Source of the DNA: Posidonia oceanica
Lineage: Eukaryota; Streptophyta; Magnoliopsida; Alismatales; Posidoniaceae
Direction of reading: 5' to 3'
Assembly (NCBI GenBank): GCA_037176725.1
Contig: JAZBRS010000013.1
Span: 10,543,001 to 10,607,000 of the forward strand
DNA: 64,000 bases
How positions within the stretch are numbered: position 1 is the first letter of the stretch; each line of letters opens with the position of its first letter. A program made the position numbers and the translations under genes. Below the pieces are notes generated by a model. That model saw only the letters and a list, made by a program, of their open reading frames with translations, did no database searches and was not told the DNA's origin. Positions 24,890-36,864 of the stretch are shown one piece after another.

Positions 24890-27800
24890 ATGAGAAAGGT
24901 GAACAACAAAGTCCGGTCGGCACTACTGCAGACCGTGAAACCTTACCCTAAGCACCACCACCATTACGACAGGGTAAGTTGATGGGTCTGGTACTTGGTT
25001 GTGATCGGTTGAGTTTTTCTTGTTTTTAGAAGACGAGACTTTCCACTTCTTACTATAGCTCTAGAATGTAAAACGTTGCATGAGAAGCACCGGTCAGCGA
25101 ATCGTTTTGGGAAATGCAAAGGTTTGGAGAAACCCTGATGGGTTCTGTTGGTTTTCATTTTGTGACTATGTCTATGTAAATTCTGTTGTATCTTACATAT
25201 GGGATGAGAATGGTGTCAGTTTAGAATTTTCTCCAATGAGTTCTTGTCCTTCTTTGGTCAGAATTTCTTCTTACATTTTCTTCAGTTTTCTCCAACAAAT
25301 TCAATTTTTGTGGAAATCCGATCATACCCTGGTGAAAATCAAACATGTTTCTCCTTTTCTATTTTTATATGAAACAATTTGTATAAATATATTTTCTTTG
25401 TAATCTCCGAAGTCAGCTTTACGTAAATTAGATTAACACAAACTTTATTGTTCATTTTTTTCCTGAAAAATGGTTGAATCTTTTCTTTGAAACAAATGTT
25501 CTCCGATGAAGATGAATGAAGAAGAGGAGAAGACAGAAATGCTGCAGGAAAGTAGACGAGTGGAATCAGAGAAGGTGCAATATACGTCCTTGTCCACAAC
25601 AGAAAGGAGAACTGCATTACTGCAAGACGTGGGTACTATTCAGAAAGCATCATTTTCCATCTGTTCAAGTTGTTCTTCTGGTTTGCTAATTGCTACTGCC
25701 ATTACATGATCTGGATATTGCAGGTCGAAGAGTTGAAGAAGAAGCTTTGGTATGAAGAGAACGTCCACCGAATCCTGGAGAGAGCACTATCTACGCCTCC
25801 TGCTGCTCCTTCGCGCCTCCCTCCTTATATCTCTTCAAATGTAACCAAACTCTCTCTCTCTCTCTCTCTCGTTAAATTGAAGTACCAGTTTGTGTTTTGT
25901 GGTGAATGATTTGTTTTGGTTTCAATCCAGACATTAGAACTCCTAGAAGAGGTTGCAAATCTTGAAGAGGAGGTGGTTAAGCTAGAAGAGCAGGTTTTGC
26001 ATTTCAGGCAGGAAATCCACCAGGAAGCCATTCTCTTGCTATCTTCCAAGAAATCTATGGAAAAATCATCTAATGATGCAGAGCAACAATCTTCTCAAGA
26101 TAGTATAAGCAGACGTGTCTCCCTGGCACAGTTGCTGTCTGATTCAGATCAAGATGAACCTTCTCCTGATCCAACTGGCAATGATAATAAGCCACAGAAG
26201 AAAGCAAATGATGGCTTACATGGGAGTTCTAATTCCTGCAAAAAGAGCAAGCAAAAGAAGACTCCAAGAACCAAATCTTCTAAATTTAGAGAAAAACACA
26301 TCGATGCTCAGGTGAATTCACAAATTAGATAATGCGAAAAATGGTTTCTTTGTTCGGTTTGAAACATTGATGAAGTTTGATTTGATATCCTCTTTGTTTT
26401 GTTGTTGCTATTCTGAATTACAGATGGAATGCAGGGAAGCAGAAAGAGAGAAATTACACGAGAGATCTTCGAGCACCACTGATTCAATACCGATTGGCGA
26501 GTGCAGAAGCCCAAACAAGATCTCTGAGAACACCTTGAAATGCCTTCTGGGTATTTTCACAAGAATGAATTCATCAGAAAAAACAGGAACAGATTCAGAG
26601 TTGGTTCCATCAGCGTCAGGTTTTCTCAAGACTTTTGATGGCAAAGAAACTGGAGACCCTTATGTCATCTGCCTCGACTGCCGGAAAAGAGATATCGGTC
26701 GATATAAGCGTTTTCTTTCAGTTGATCAGAAGTCTATCAATCCAAGCTTCGAGTCAAATTCCTCATCACTTCTGCACAAACTGAAGTGCGTTCTCGTTGC
26801 ACCATAGCATGAATATGGTTGTTTATATTTGTTGAGAAAAAAAGCAAAAAACAATTGCATGAACCAAGTATACTATCAATTGTCAATTGTTTCTTTATAG
26901 CTACATCGTGGACTCACAGGGTCTTTCCTTGTCTTGTGTGACTTGAACAGGATTTTTCTTAGAAAGCTTGCATTCTCAGAATTACGAGGCCTCGCCCATC
27001 AACAGAAACTTGCATTTTGGATAAACATTTACAATTCTTGCATGATGAATGTAAGATATGTACAATGATATTAGTTGATCGTTATCTGGATACATGTATA
27101 TCGTTTGCATTTAGGAAGAATTTCACTTCTTCTGCATTACATCTAATATCTTGGCAATTCCTTTCAAAGTGCTTTTGGATTAGTCTTTTTAGCTGCTGTC
27201 TCCTCTCATACAGATTTTACTGTTACTTTATTGGATCGGTACAATTTCTGCTAAGTTAGAAGCCAAAACATTCATATTCAGTCTAAATATGCAAACATCA
27301 ATGCTAACAAATGCAATGTTTTTTCTTTCTATCACAGGCATTCCTAGAGAATGGTACTTCTGCTAGCTCGCAGACGGTCGTTGAACTAATGCATAAGGTA
27401 TGATCATATTCTCTATAGTCAATGGTTGTTCTGCAGTCTGCTTACAAGGTCATCCAGAGACAATAGCGATTGTAACATAGAGTTAAGCCAGGAATGACCT
27501 CATAATATCTATATCAGGCTACAATCAATGTGGGTGGGCACTTGCTCAAAGCAATGACGATTGAACATTTCGTTTTGAGGCTTCCGCAGCGCTCAAATGA
27601 TGTAAGTGTATTCATGTATAAAAGATCCCAGTGGCGTGATCACGATTAAGTACTGACTTGATAGTTTCTTCTTATTCATTACAAGGCCTGTCCAGGAAAT
27701 TTTAAAGGCGAAAATATGTCAATTCAAAGTATATTGGGGTTGGACCAGCCTGAACCGTTGGTCACATTTGCACTCTCATGTGGAAGTTGGTCATCTCCTG

Positions 27801-29143
27801 CCGTAAGCCGTTTCCTGAGTAATCCATAAACAACAAGACTACATTTTTGTTCATCCTTTTCTTTCCGAAGAATAGTTATATCTTTTGGTCAATGTTAATC
27901 TGCACAATTTTATTCTGAAGTGATTAGCAATGAATTTGCACTAAAATAATCATGCATGTGATTGATACTTTCAGGTAGATATCTAGACAGTTATTTGCTT
28001 GGACAACTGAGGCATTAGTTTTAGTGATGAGAAAGCATCACTGAATGAAGTAGTTGGCATTTTTCCTGAGATTTTAAGTAACACGTTACACATCATACAG
28101 TTGTATTTATAATGATATATAGCCAAAAAAAAATCACCAAATTGAATCCTAACAAGGATAAAACATCTTCTTCAAGATGCCATGAACATTTTAGAGGCAC
28201 TGCATACTCTACTCAACAAGTTGACAGCATTATTTTTAGGAAGAATTTTAAATGTATGGATGTTTTTTAACTTTTTTACAAAACTATAGTTATATCAATC
28301 TTTTTTTACAAAATTATGACTCTGATAGTCACTTGACGGGTGGTCCATATGGTTGTCGATAATTTTTAAAAAAAATAAAAAAAAGAACACGGCATTGGTG
28401 ACACCAATGCTGTGTTCTATAGAGATAATACCAAGTATATATTTTATGCATCGGTGAGAACTTGATGTTATTTCTACCGATTTCTATTGAACTGGACACT
28501 TACAGTGTCGAGTTCACTTTTCTTTTCTTTTTTCATAAAGTTGCTGACAACCACATGACTCATAGACACGTGGTTGTCAAAGCCATATATTTGTAAAAAG
28601 CTTGGAAGGAGTCGTAGTTTTAAAATAAAGTTTAAAAGCTATCATATATTGAATTTTTTTTCTTCTAATTTTTATGTTCCAAAAGCATACGTTCGGTTAA
28701 ATTTTCTCTGTATATTGTTATATATTTATCGGTATACTCAGCACCACTGACTCATGACTGATATCGAATCTTCAAATTTCCCCGAATTTGGAATTCTAGA
28801 GTTTTGATACTAAAACATCTTTATTGTGAAAATCAAGGTGAGAGTGTACACTGCATCTCATGTTGAAAAGGAACTGGAAACAGCTAAAAGGGACTATTTA
28901 CAAGCAGCAGTTGGTATCACCCTTACAAACAAGTTGGTGATCCCCAAGCTTCTGGACTGGTACTCGCTTGATTTTGCGAAGGACGTTGAATCACTGGCAG
29001 ACTGGATCTGCTCACAGCTTCCTACCAAATTGCGAAGCGATGCATCGAAGTGCATCGAAAAAGCGAGAAAAGAGTCGAACTTGTCGCAAGTCATACAAGT
29101 ATCACCATATGACTTCAGTTTCAGATACATCCTGGCCAAATAG
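24890..29143 (+). CDS. MIP1-like leucine-zipper / DUF547 protein, ten coding exons
   Basis: Proposed exons: 24890-24973, 25512-25628, 25724-25840, 25931-26311, 26424-26785, 26951-27050, 27338-27397, 27518-27601, 27686-27802 and 28838-29143. Phases join without a stop to give 575 aa. The start at 24890 matches the MNTRV.S.L-like opening of the family (here [13 protein letters not shown]). Residues about 50-170 form the MIP1 coiled coil: [44 protein letters not shown] Ser/Lys-rich linker follows. The DUF547 domain spans about 350-500, with [33 protein letters not shown] and [13 protein letters not shown]. The C-terminus [13 protein letters not shown] is typical. The biochemical function of DUF547 is unknown; the zipper half was described as a partner of a MADS-box protein. 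The exon 2 acceptor (AAG) is the weakest boundary. Intron 9 is over 1 kb and holds inverted repeats. Confidence 0.9.
27803..28837 (+). other. Intron 9 of the DUF547 gene with inverted repeats
   Basis: Two short palindromes stand out: ACGGCATTGGTGACACCAATGCTGTGT near 28389-28415, and a pair TGACAACCAC...GTGGTTGTCA near 28545-28580. A possible half-site GTGGTCCATATGGTTGTCGA lies near 28340. This looks like a decayed non-autonomous DNA element, but I could not define its ends. Confidence 0.4.
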
Positions 29144-30395
29144 AATTTCTTGTCTTGTTTGCTTGTAACTTATTTGCCACTTCTATGTCGTTCTCAAATT
29201 TATTCAGTCCTCTGAGCTAACAAAATAGAAGACCCTTGAGTTTCAGGTGTATCATCCACCACACAATCACATAATCGAATCCTAGTCAATGTTCTGAAAA
29301 GCTGTTGTACCAGATATTACTACAAGAAATAGTAAGCATGCATCTTCTATGTTAATTGATGGCAAAATAAGATATTGACTGACCAAATCGGTTCATCCTT
29401 TTAAAACTAGCACTGTGGTATACTGGTACTTGTACTATGTAAAGAATAACGAGTAATGTATGAAAACTTTCTGAAAGTTCAAGTTCCATTTTCCAAATGA
29501 ATTCTCTTTATGAGAATACAGCGTTCAGACTTCAGAATACATCCCGCAACAGCATGGATAGAATCGTTCCCAAGGTTACTATTAGATTTAAAGTTGAAAC
29601 TGTCTCGTAGTTAAAATGATTTACTTATTGTAAATCCAACTATTCATATGTCTGAATTAAAGATCTAGATTAAAATTTTTTGGTGCCCATAAAAATCTGT
29701 TGTACCTCTATGGATACCATAAACTCTCACGAAATAAAATTATGGTGGTATTTACAACTATAAATAAACATTGTAACTACTAATACATAGTTACAATTTG
29801 ATGAGATAACAATAATATCATTGGTACCTTAGAATTTTCCAAATAAACGCATATCGTTTGGAGCTGTTTCCCTTTTTTATTACAATTTTTTAAAAAGCTC
29901 ATTTTGTTATTTTACATAAGAAATTTAAAAGAAATTATTCTGAAGAGAAGTCCTTTTCGAGACCGGAACATACACAGATCTCAACAGAAGTCATACCATG
30001 TTTTCTTTTGATAGTTGAAGTCATTCCGCCACTCCTACTTATTAGATATTTTCTTGACCATTTGGGTAGATTAGTCCCTGAAAATCAATATTACATAACT
30101 CAAAATGGAGAAAGTTAATGGAATATTTGAATGACGGCTCTTTTATGATAAAGAATAAGTGACGCGACATAACCGGAATAGTAGAATTTTCTTTCTTTCT
30201 TTTTTGAAAGTTTTTTCTTTCTTATCCATTAACAACCTGTCGGTCTTGCCGGCAGATATACTTGCATTTAAACAATTAATATACGCATACTAAATAAATC
30301 AAATGGGCAGCCCAAATTAAGATCCGACGGCTGGCATGTGGTCTGCACAAACACATCCAATCTTTTTTGGGTCAAAGAACTCTTCCTTCGGTAGT
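29144..30395. other. Intergenic spacer
   Basis: Probable 3' UTR of the DUF547 gene followed by AT-rich DNA. No gene, tRNA or element ends recognised. Confidence 0.5.
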
Positions 30396-30399
30396 TAGA

Positions 30400-31122
30400 A
30401 ATACGCATATTGAACATAACTTTTATGCTTTCAAATGCGCATGCCAATGTTACAGACTCGTTTATATGGTTATGGAAAAAATTTGTGATGAAAAAAACCT
30501 ACCATTTCTTGCAAACAACAAAGAATTATTGTTGTCACTGTCATGTTAGTGTTCCATCCAAACGAGTCCCGAATACAAGTCAGGCACAGATCTATTATTG
30601 GATTGAATGCAATTTTGTAAAATTGAGTTCAGATATAATAGATCTTACTGTGCTGAACTTGGTTGAAAGACATCCCCTATGTTGTTCTGTTGAGAGTTGT
30701 CTAGAGGCGATGGATGAGACTTCGATCCTTCAACGATTCCCGTTAGATTGTACGCATTTAACGGTGACACAAACTACAAACACCATAGAGGATGGTTGGA
30801 GGATGTTAGTTTGAGAGGAATGCTATGCTAGATTGTTGGAGGTAGATTTGGAGACGAGCCACCAGAAAGATCAGAAACATTTGGAGAAGATCCTCCCGAG
30901 GTGGACAACGACGCCATGAAATCAGACGCCAGAGATCGCCAAGCACGCTGCCACCAGAATTGGGGAAGAACAAACCCTAAACAACCACTAATCGAAGATA
31001 AAGCACAGCTACGTGCTCTGATATCATGTTTGATATGAAAGAGCTGAATGAAATGTCTAAAGAATATCGTGGGCTCACTCCTCTTCATCTATTTATCATA
31101 ACTTAGATATGATTTTGTAACA
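30400..31122 (-). mobile_element. Truncated Ty1/copia 5' end: LTR, primer site and gag start
   Basis: A short LTR (31027-31122, TGTTACAAAATC...ATATCAAACA on minus) is followed by TGATATCAGAGC, a close match to the Met primer site. An ATG frame at about 30914 then starts MASLSTSGGSSP. Decayed copia gag follows on the minus strand (IPLKLTSSNHPLW, and further down GIVEGSKSHPS), with several stops. The rest of the element is absent. Confidence 0.7.
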
Positions 31123-31666
31123 AGGGGGGGGTCTCTTGGGTTTGCAGATTTTTCAGAGATTTTTTCTTTTAGGCTGTTTGTCTAGACTTTTGTAGTTATG
31201 GCAGTTGCAGGGTCTTATCCTGAGCTAAGATTTACTGGTAAGTTAAGTCTGTCAGATTACTCGTCAGCGAAAGAAATAAAGAAAAAGTATTCAACAACAT
31301 TCCCTTTGTTAGCTAAGATCAGTTAGGAGTGGATAGGATTGCAGCTTTTAGAAATTTACTCCTTCAATCTGTAAGTGTTTTTTATGGAAAAAATGTTGCA
31401 GAAGTAGAAAGAGTGAGGAATTAAATGAAATTAGTTGTGAGAGCAAGACTTTCAAAGTACAAGAAGAAGAATTAAATAAAGTTAATTGTGAAAAAGCATA
31501 ATTTAAACTCCAAACCTTAGAATTCCTCTCATACATTTGTTGTCCAAAGTTCACTTTTATATATGAAAAAAAGTCAATAAGTAGAAAATAAACCTCGAAA
31601 TTCTATTTCTTTTGCTTTCACGCTCACATCTTGCAAACCAATCTCATCTCCAAAAAGTCAAATCAT
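31123..31666. other. Intergenic, no gene seen
   Basis: AT-rich with a G8 run just after 31123. No recognisable feature. Confidence 0.5.
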
Positions 31667-31673
31667 TAATGAT

Positions 31674-32379
31674 TGAATAAAATTTATATAAATCCCTAAT
31701 TTTTCAGCTTACTACAAATCGATCTCTCATTTTTAAAAAATCAATATCAACCCTTCTATTTTTATTTTATTATAAAAACACCCCTAACATTAGTTGAATA
31801 GTAGTCAAAAGGTGGTTTGTAACCATGGTTAATTCCAAACTTGAGATCATGAAATGACCTATTTGCCCTCCGACCAACTCTAATGGTGTGGTCAATCGAA
31901 GGTCAATTCCAGCCAACTCCAGCCAGATACTGGTGGTGGTCAAATCCGACCAACTTTGGCTGGTTGTGGTTGACAACCAACTCTGATGACAATGGTTGAC
32001 GGTCAACTCCAGCCAACTCTAGCAAGTGGTTGGTGGTGGTCGTTGGCAAACTCCGGCTACTTGTGGCCGACAGTGGTCGCTGATTGACTCTAGAGGCGAT
32101 GGTCGGCGGTCAACTCTGGCAAGTGATCGATGGCTCCAGTGGTGGATGGGTTATTACGACCAGAAGGAGTTATTTAAACATATAAGGGGTTATTCAAAAA
32201 TTTAATTTAAGAATATTTATGTCAATAACTAACGCCGTTAGTGGAAAACTGACGGAATCTAACTCAAGGATTATTTTTATAATAAATTAAAAATAAAAGA
32301 GTTTGGTATTAACTTTTTAAAAGTGAGGGATCAATTTGTAATAAGCTGAAAAGTCAAGAGTTTATATAGAATTTACTCA
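31674..32379. mobile_element. Mutator-like inverted-repeat element, 706 bp
   Basis: The first and last about 110 bp are reverse complements at roughly 75-80% by eye. Both contain CAGCTTA.TACAAAT.GATC and a TATTATAAAAA block. The ends TGAATAAA / TTTACTCA are flanked by TAATGAT on both sides (31667-31673, 32380-32386). The interior carries GGTCAACTCCAGCCAACTC-type direct repeats and no coding frame. Long terminal repeats point to the Mutator superfamily, although 9 bp would be the usual duplication. Confidence 0.65.
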
Positions 32380-32685
32380 TAATGATTTTTAAGACCTCTA
32401 ATATAAATTTTCACTTACCTCCATAAAAAGAGATATTGATTAACAAATGTAATTGTCATAGTGTAGACACTCCGTTCTGAGAACCCGGGAGTTGGTCGTT
32501 TTCTCCTGCAGACTCGTGTGGACTCTGGAATGGCATCCCTCTTTTCTAATCCTTTTTTCTAGTCCAAAACCAAGCCCAAATCCTTGGCCAAAACCCTAGA
32601 AGCCTTTATCAAGTCTTTTTACAACTTTTACAACCATTCTAGGCCCAAGTCCAAGCCCATTTGCAGCTTGTGCCACTTGAGTGTG

Positions 32686-35048
32686 TTGGACGCTGGAACA
32701 GGCCGCGTCCAACGTTGGACGCTCTCTGGTCTGGCGTCCAACGGCTCGAGTGCAGTAGCGGCTGCTCCGCCCCCTCTGGCTCACTTTCCGTCCATTCCAC
32801 CACCCGTACACCACTTACTAGCTGTCCCCTCACCACTCCATGCCACCCACTAGCCGCCAAGGCCGTGTGACAGCCTGCCACCAGCCAATTTCGCACTCCC
32901 GCCCGTTTTCCACTCTCCTCTGGGGTCAGCACTTTGCCAGCCCATCCCTGCCACCCCGACGACTTCGGTGACCATCCGCACCTCCAGCACTAACTACCTG
33001 ACATCCCTCGAAGACTTCCCACTCTTGCTTCGGCCTGCCACGCCTGCCACCGCCTGCCATTACCTGTCAAAATCCCTGCCACCGTTGAACTTAAGCCTCC
33101 GAACCCAACAAAACAGCTTCCTTCCAGCCGTTGCAGCATTCACCACATCGAGACCAGAGAGAATTCGCCACCTCCAGAGCACAGAGCGCACTCCCCTCTC
33201 CGTCCTCGACCCTTCGTGACCTCCTCTGGAGCTCCGAGCTACTCAGACGATCTCGTCGAAGTTACTGCCGACAGCACAGCTGCAACTCCAGCAAGCAAGG
33301 TGGAGCCACTGTTTCGGGCCGCCAAACGGTAAGCACTTCACCCCCTTGAGTCTTGCAAGCCTAGTGTTACGTCCCCATGCAGTTTTACATTTTTTTGAAC
33401 TCTTTTGGTCGAGATTCGAGGCCAAGAGGAAGTTCAGTGTGTTGGACGCTTGCTGTAGTCGCATCCAACACTTTGCTTAGCTTTGTCCTTGTTTGAATGC
33501 TTTCCATGCTTTTCCTTTGCATGCTCTTCTGCAAGTATATGCCATATGCTTCCTTTAATGCTCTCTGATGTTATGCCATGCTTGCTAGTCCATCCCATGC
33601 TTATTGGAAGCATTTTTACATGCTTAATGATCCATCTGTCTCCTGCCTGTGTTGGACGCTAGCGTGAGTCACGTCCAATGTTGGATGCTGGTTCACCTAG
33701 CGTCCAACACCTCTGCTTGCTTTACTTTGCTGCCATGCCTCCATCATGCATATTTTGAGTATTATTTTGTAATCCATGCCTACTTAGAAATGCTGGTCCC
33801 TATGGCAACCATGCTTAGGTTTGCTAGGATTTTTCTAAGTTGTTTACTTCTTTTGCAAAGTTTAAAGCTTTCTTCTCTCATGCATGTTCCCTTTTTATCT
33901 TGTCTTCTTGGATTAAATGCTTGCCATGCTTGCTGTGGATATTTCTTTCTTGTTATGGCATGTTTCAGTAGTTGCATGCATATAAGTGGGGTTTGAGCTG
34001 AGCTCCCCCTTTAGAACAGGTGAGTCTGCATGTTTGGGTCATTGGACACCAGAGCCTTCAGCGTCCAACGTTGGACGCTGTTGGCTCTAGCGTCCAACGT
34101 CCTGACCTCCCCATCTTTTGTTCAAAGCTTGCATGTCTTCCTGATCTGGTTCTTTGCATGTCTCTTGTGTTCTTATACATGCTTAGCCTCTCTAGCAACT
34201 GTTCTTTAACTTCTTTGAATTATTCTGGCTATTTTATGCATGTTTTTTGTGTGCTGTGCCTCTCAGAGTGTTGTACGTTGCTGGTGCTGGCGTCCAACAT
34301 TGGACGCTGGCCTAGCTCGCGTCCAACACCCTGGTTGTGTCTCTGACCTGGCACAGACCTCAGGTAAGGTCTGATTGCATCTTTTATGCTCCCCTTGTTT
34401 GCTTGTTTGTCCTATGCACATCCAGTAGCCCAAATGCATGTTCCCACCCTTTTTATTCTATTTTATTTTTTCTTTTAGTTTGTTTTTTGTTTGCTTCCTC
34501 TTCTCTCTGTCTTCTAGCCTGTGTTAGACGTCTGCCACTATGGCATCTAACGTTGGACGCCATGCCTACCGGCGTCCAACAACCTGTTTGTTCTGACCCT
34601 TAATCCTGGCCTGCCCTTTTGCTCTAATCCCCTCCTAATCCTCTGTTAAGTTAGTCTTGCATCTCATGCACCTCTTGCACTGCATTTCTGCATCTGCATC
34701 GCATCCATATAGCCTGCATGCATTCATTTTTCTCAAAAGCATGGCTTGGTTGTTGGACGGCCAGATCTCAGTGTCCAACATTAGACGCTGCCAATCTGAG
34801 CGTCCAACACCCTCTGCTCCCTTTTTCTTCTTTTCTTCCTTTTAAGAATCACCTTGATCTTACTTTTGATTTCTGGGCCTTGTGTTTTGATTTCCTAGCA
34901 TGCTCTATCTGTCCTTGGATTTTTACATTGCATCAAATTCCCATTTTCCAAGTGTGCATCGCATGTTTTCTGCATTTTGGTTTCTGCCTGTGTAGGACGC
35001 AAGCTATTCCAGCATCCAACATTGGACGCTACTGCTAGTCACGTCCAA
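32686..35048. repeat. Array of paired 27-nt hairpin units in the 5' LTR
   Basis: Each unit is TTGGACGC-N11-GCGTCCAA or a close variant. Units lie at 32686-32712 + 32715-32741, 33442-33468 (single), 33652-33678 + 33681-33707, 34042-34068 + 34071-34097, 34271-34297 + 34300-34326, 34524-34550 + 34553-34579, 34753-34778 + 34781-34807, and 34993-35019 + 35022-35048. Pairs are always separated by exactly two bases. The intervening 200-300 bp are unrelated to each other. Confidence 0.95.
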
Positions 35049-35954
35049 CACTTGCTGTAAGCTGCATCTCATTTTAAATGCCGAATCCGTTTCGATCGCT
35101 GCCCCTTTGCATTTCACTGGTCCCGGTACATACCCACAGCACCCTTGCATGTTGTCGAGACCCTGTTCTGATTTTGCACCTCGCCCTGCACTTTTTTTCC
35201 TCTTTGCTCCTAGGTCCTTTTCTTTGCATTCTTGCATGCATTGCACCCCCATCATTGCACCTGGTATCTTAGGACACTTCTGAGCACTCTTAGCTCCCAT
35301 GCATATGGAAGGCCCTATCTTGCACATCCCTAGGACCTCTTTGCACTTAGATCCATTCTTCTCCCCTGTTCTTGGCTCTCCTGCCTTGAAGCCTGCATAT
35401 CTTTCGATCCGACCGCCAGATCTTCGCAACCAAGCTACCTAGACAACCCCAGTGGAGCGCACTTCAATGCAGACCAAGCACTTCCCAGATCAGGCTTCAG
35501 ATTTCCAAGATAAATCCTTCTGAACCATTGCATATCATTTATGGCATTTGCATGCATTGTTTTCGCGTCTCGTTTTCCGCGCATATAGATTAGGGCCTCC
35601 CCTTTTGCCCATCTACTCTGCTTCCTCCTTTCGTGTCTTCTTAGTATTTTTGGGTTGAGTTTTCCCTCGGATTCACTACTGATTACGCCTTTCTTCCCCC
35701 TTTTCCACGATCCGATTGCGCAGTGAGCTTTGGGCAGCGTGCGAGATACATCGTGGGATGGTTTAGTGGGAAACAGTCACAGAATAGTGGTGATCCCTCC
35801 ACTTGCTTCCTTTTCCCTTTATAGGTCTTCACACCTGCATTGTGTGGTTCTTCCGGTGTTTGTTCTTGTACTCACACCGCTTGTCTCCCCTTTGCATCCG
35901 GGCTGGCAGCCCTAACTGCCCGTTTGACGTCTGTCATGTCGTCTAATATTCCCC

Positions 35955-36260
35955 TTTGCTTGTCATACCCTTGCATTGCGTGGCTTTTTTTTTGAGGTTT
36001 TGCTTTTACTTCTGCATCGCTTGTTTTCTCGTCCGGATTTGCTTTCGCCTTTACTTGTCGTACCCCTGCATTGCGTGGTTTTTTCGATATTTTGCTTTTG
36101 CAATTGCATTGCTTGTTTTTCGCTCGGATTTGCCTTCTCCTTTGCTTGTCATACCCCTGTATTGCGTGGCTTTTCCGATATTTTATTTTCGCTTGTTTCT
36201 CACGTCGTTTTGCGTGTTTGACGTTGTTTTCCCTTGCATGTTGCTCGCATTGCCTGGTTT
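35955..36260. repeat. Tandem repeat of about 93 bp in the 5' LTR
   Basis: Four imperfect copies built around a TACCCCTGCATTGCGTGG core (near 35966, 36060, 36151, 36241), each followed by TTTT-rich sequence and TTTTCGCTTG. The same block is present at about 55720-56030 in the other LTR. Confidence 0.8.
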
Positions 36261-36846
36261 TACCGCCGTTTTGTTTTATCGCCTGCATTTGCATATAGGG
36301 CAGTGATGCTTACTGCCTGGAGTTCTCATGAACCAGGGTTCGCCTGGTTCGGAACACAGACAGCGCTGCTGAGCACTTAGATTGCATGTTTAATTCCTTG
36401 TACATATTCCAACCCTTAGAGCACACATTTGAGCATCCAACTAGGCATTCATGGCATTTAGGCATTCGAAGCATGCATTTCCCCTCAAAAGTGAGCGTAA
36501 GCCTAGAAAGACCGCTTCTCGGGCGTGTCGGAGGTGCCTAACACCTTTCCCGCGCGTAACAGGAGTCCTTACCCTTTCTCTGGCCCACAATGACCCTTTT
36601 GCCCTCATCCTTGGTACGTGATATCCTCTTTGCATAGCATTTGCATTGAACTGCATCTTCTTGTGTGGTTTTGCATGTTCTTCATGCATTTCCCCGGTTT
36701 TCCTCGTCTCCGGATTGAATAGACTAGGTGGCGACTCCCTTTTCTTTATCTTTCCCCTCTTCGCGTCGCTCCATCTGTGAAAATCTCTCTCTTTCTGACC
36801 CCCCTTCGGTCCGAGCCTAAAATGGGAAAAGGCGCATTTCACAGGC

Positions 36847-36864
36847 TGGCGACTCCGCTGTGGA
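36847..36864 (+). other. Primer-binding site of the Ogre-type element
   Basis: TGGCGACTCCGCTGTGGA starts three bases after the LTR. Ogre/Tat elements typically use an Arg tRNA with a TGGCGACTC... site. The exact tRNA was not checked. Confidence 0.75.

Larger units (their letters stand above)
32462..36843 (+). repeat. 5' LTR of the Ogre-type element (4382 bp)
   Basis: TGTAGACACTCC...CATTTCACA. It contains eight clusters of 27-nt hairpin units (32686-35048) and a roughly 93-bp tandem repeat (about 35955-36260). No protein-coding frame is convincing. Confidence 0.95.

Noticed and set aside
29317..29335. CACTA-like terminus (ACTACAAGAAATAG)
   Set aside because: It lacks the leading C, has no sub-terminal repeats, and no matching inverted end was found nearby.
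30410..30814. Plus-strand frame at 30410-30814
   Set aside because: The minus strand of the same segment carries copia gag remains continuing from the primer site at about 31020, so the plus frame is a shadow.
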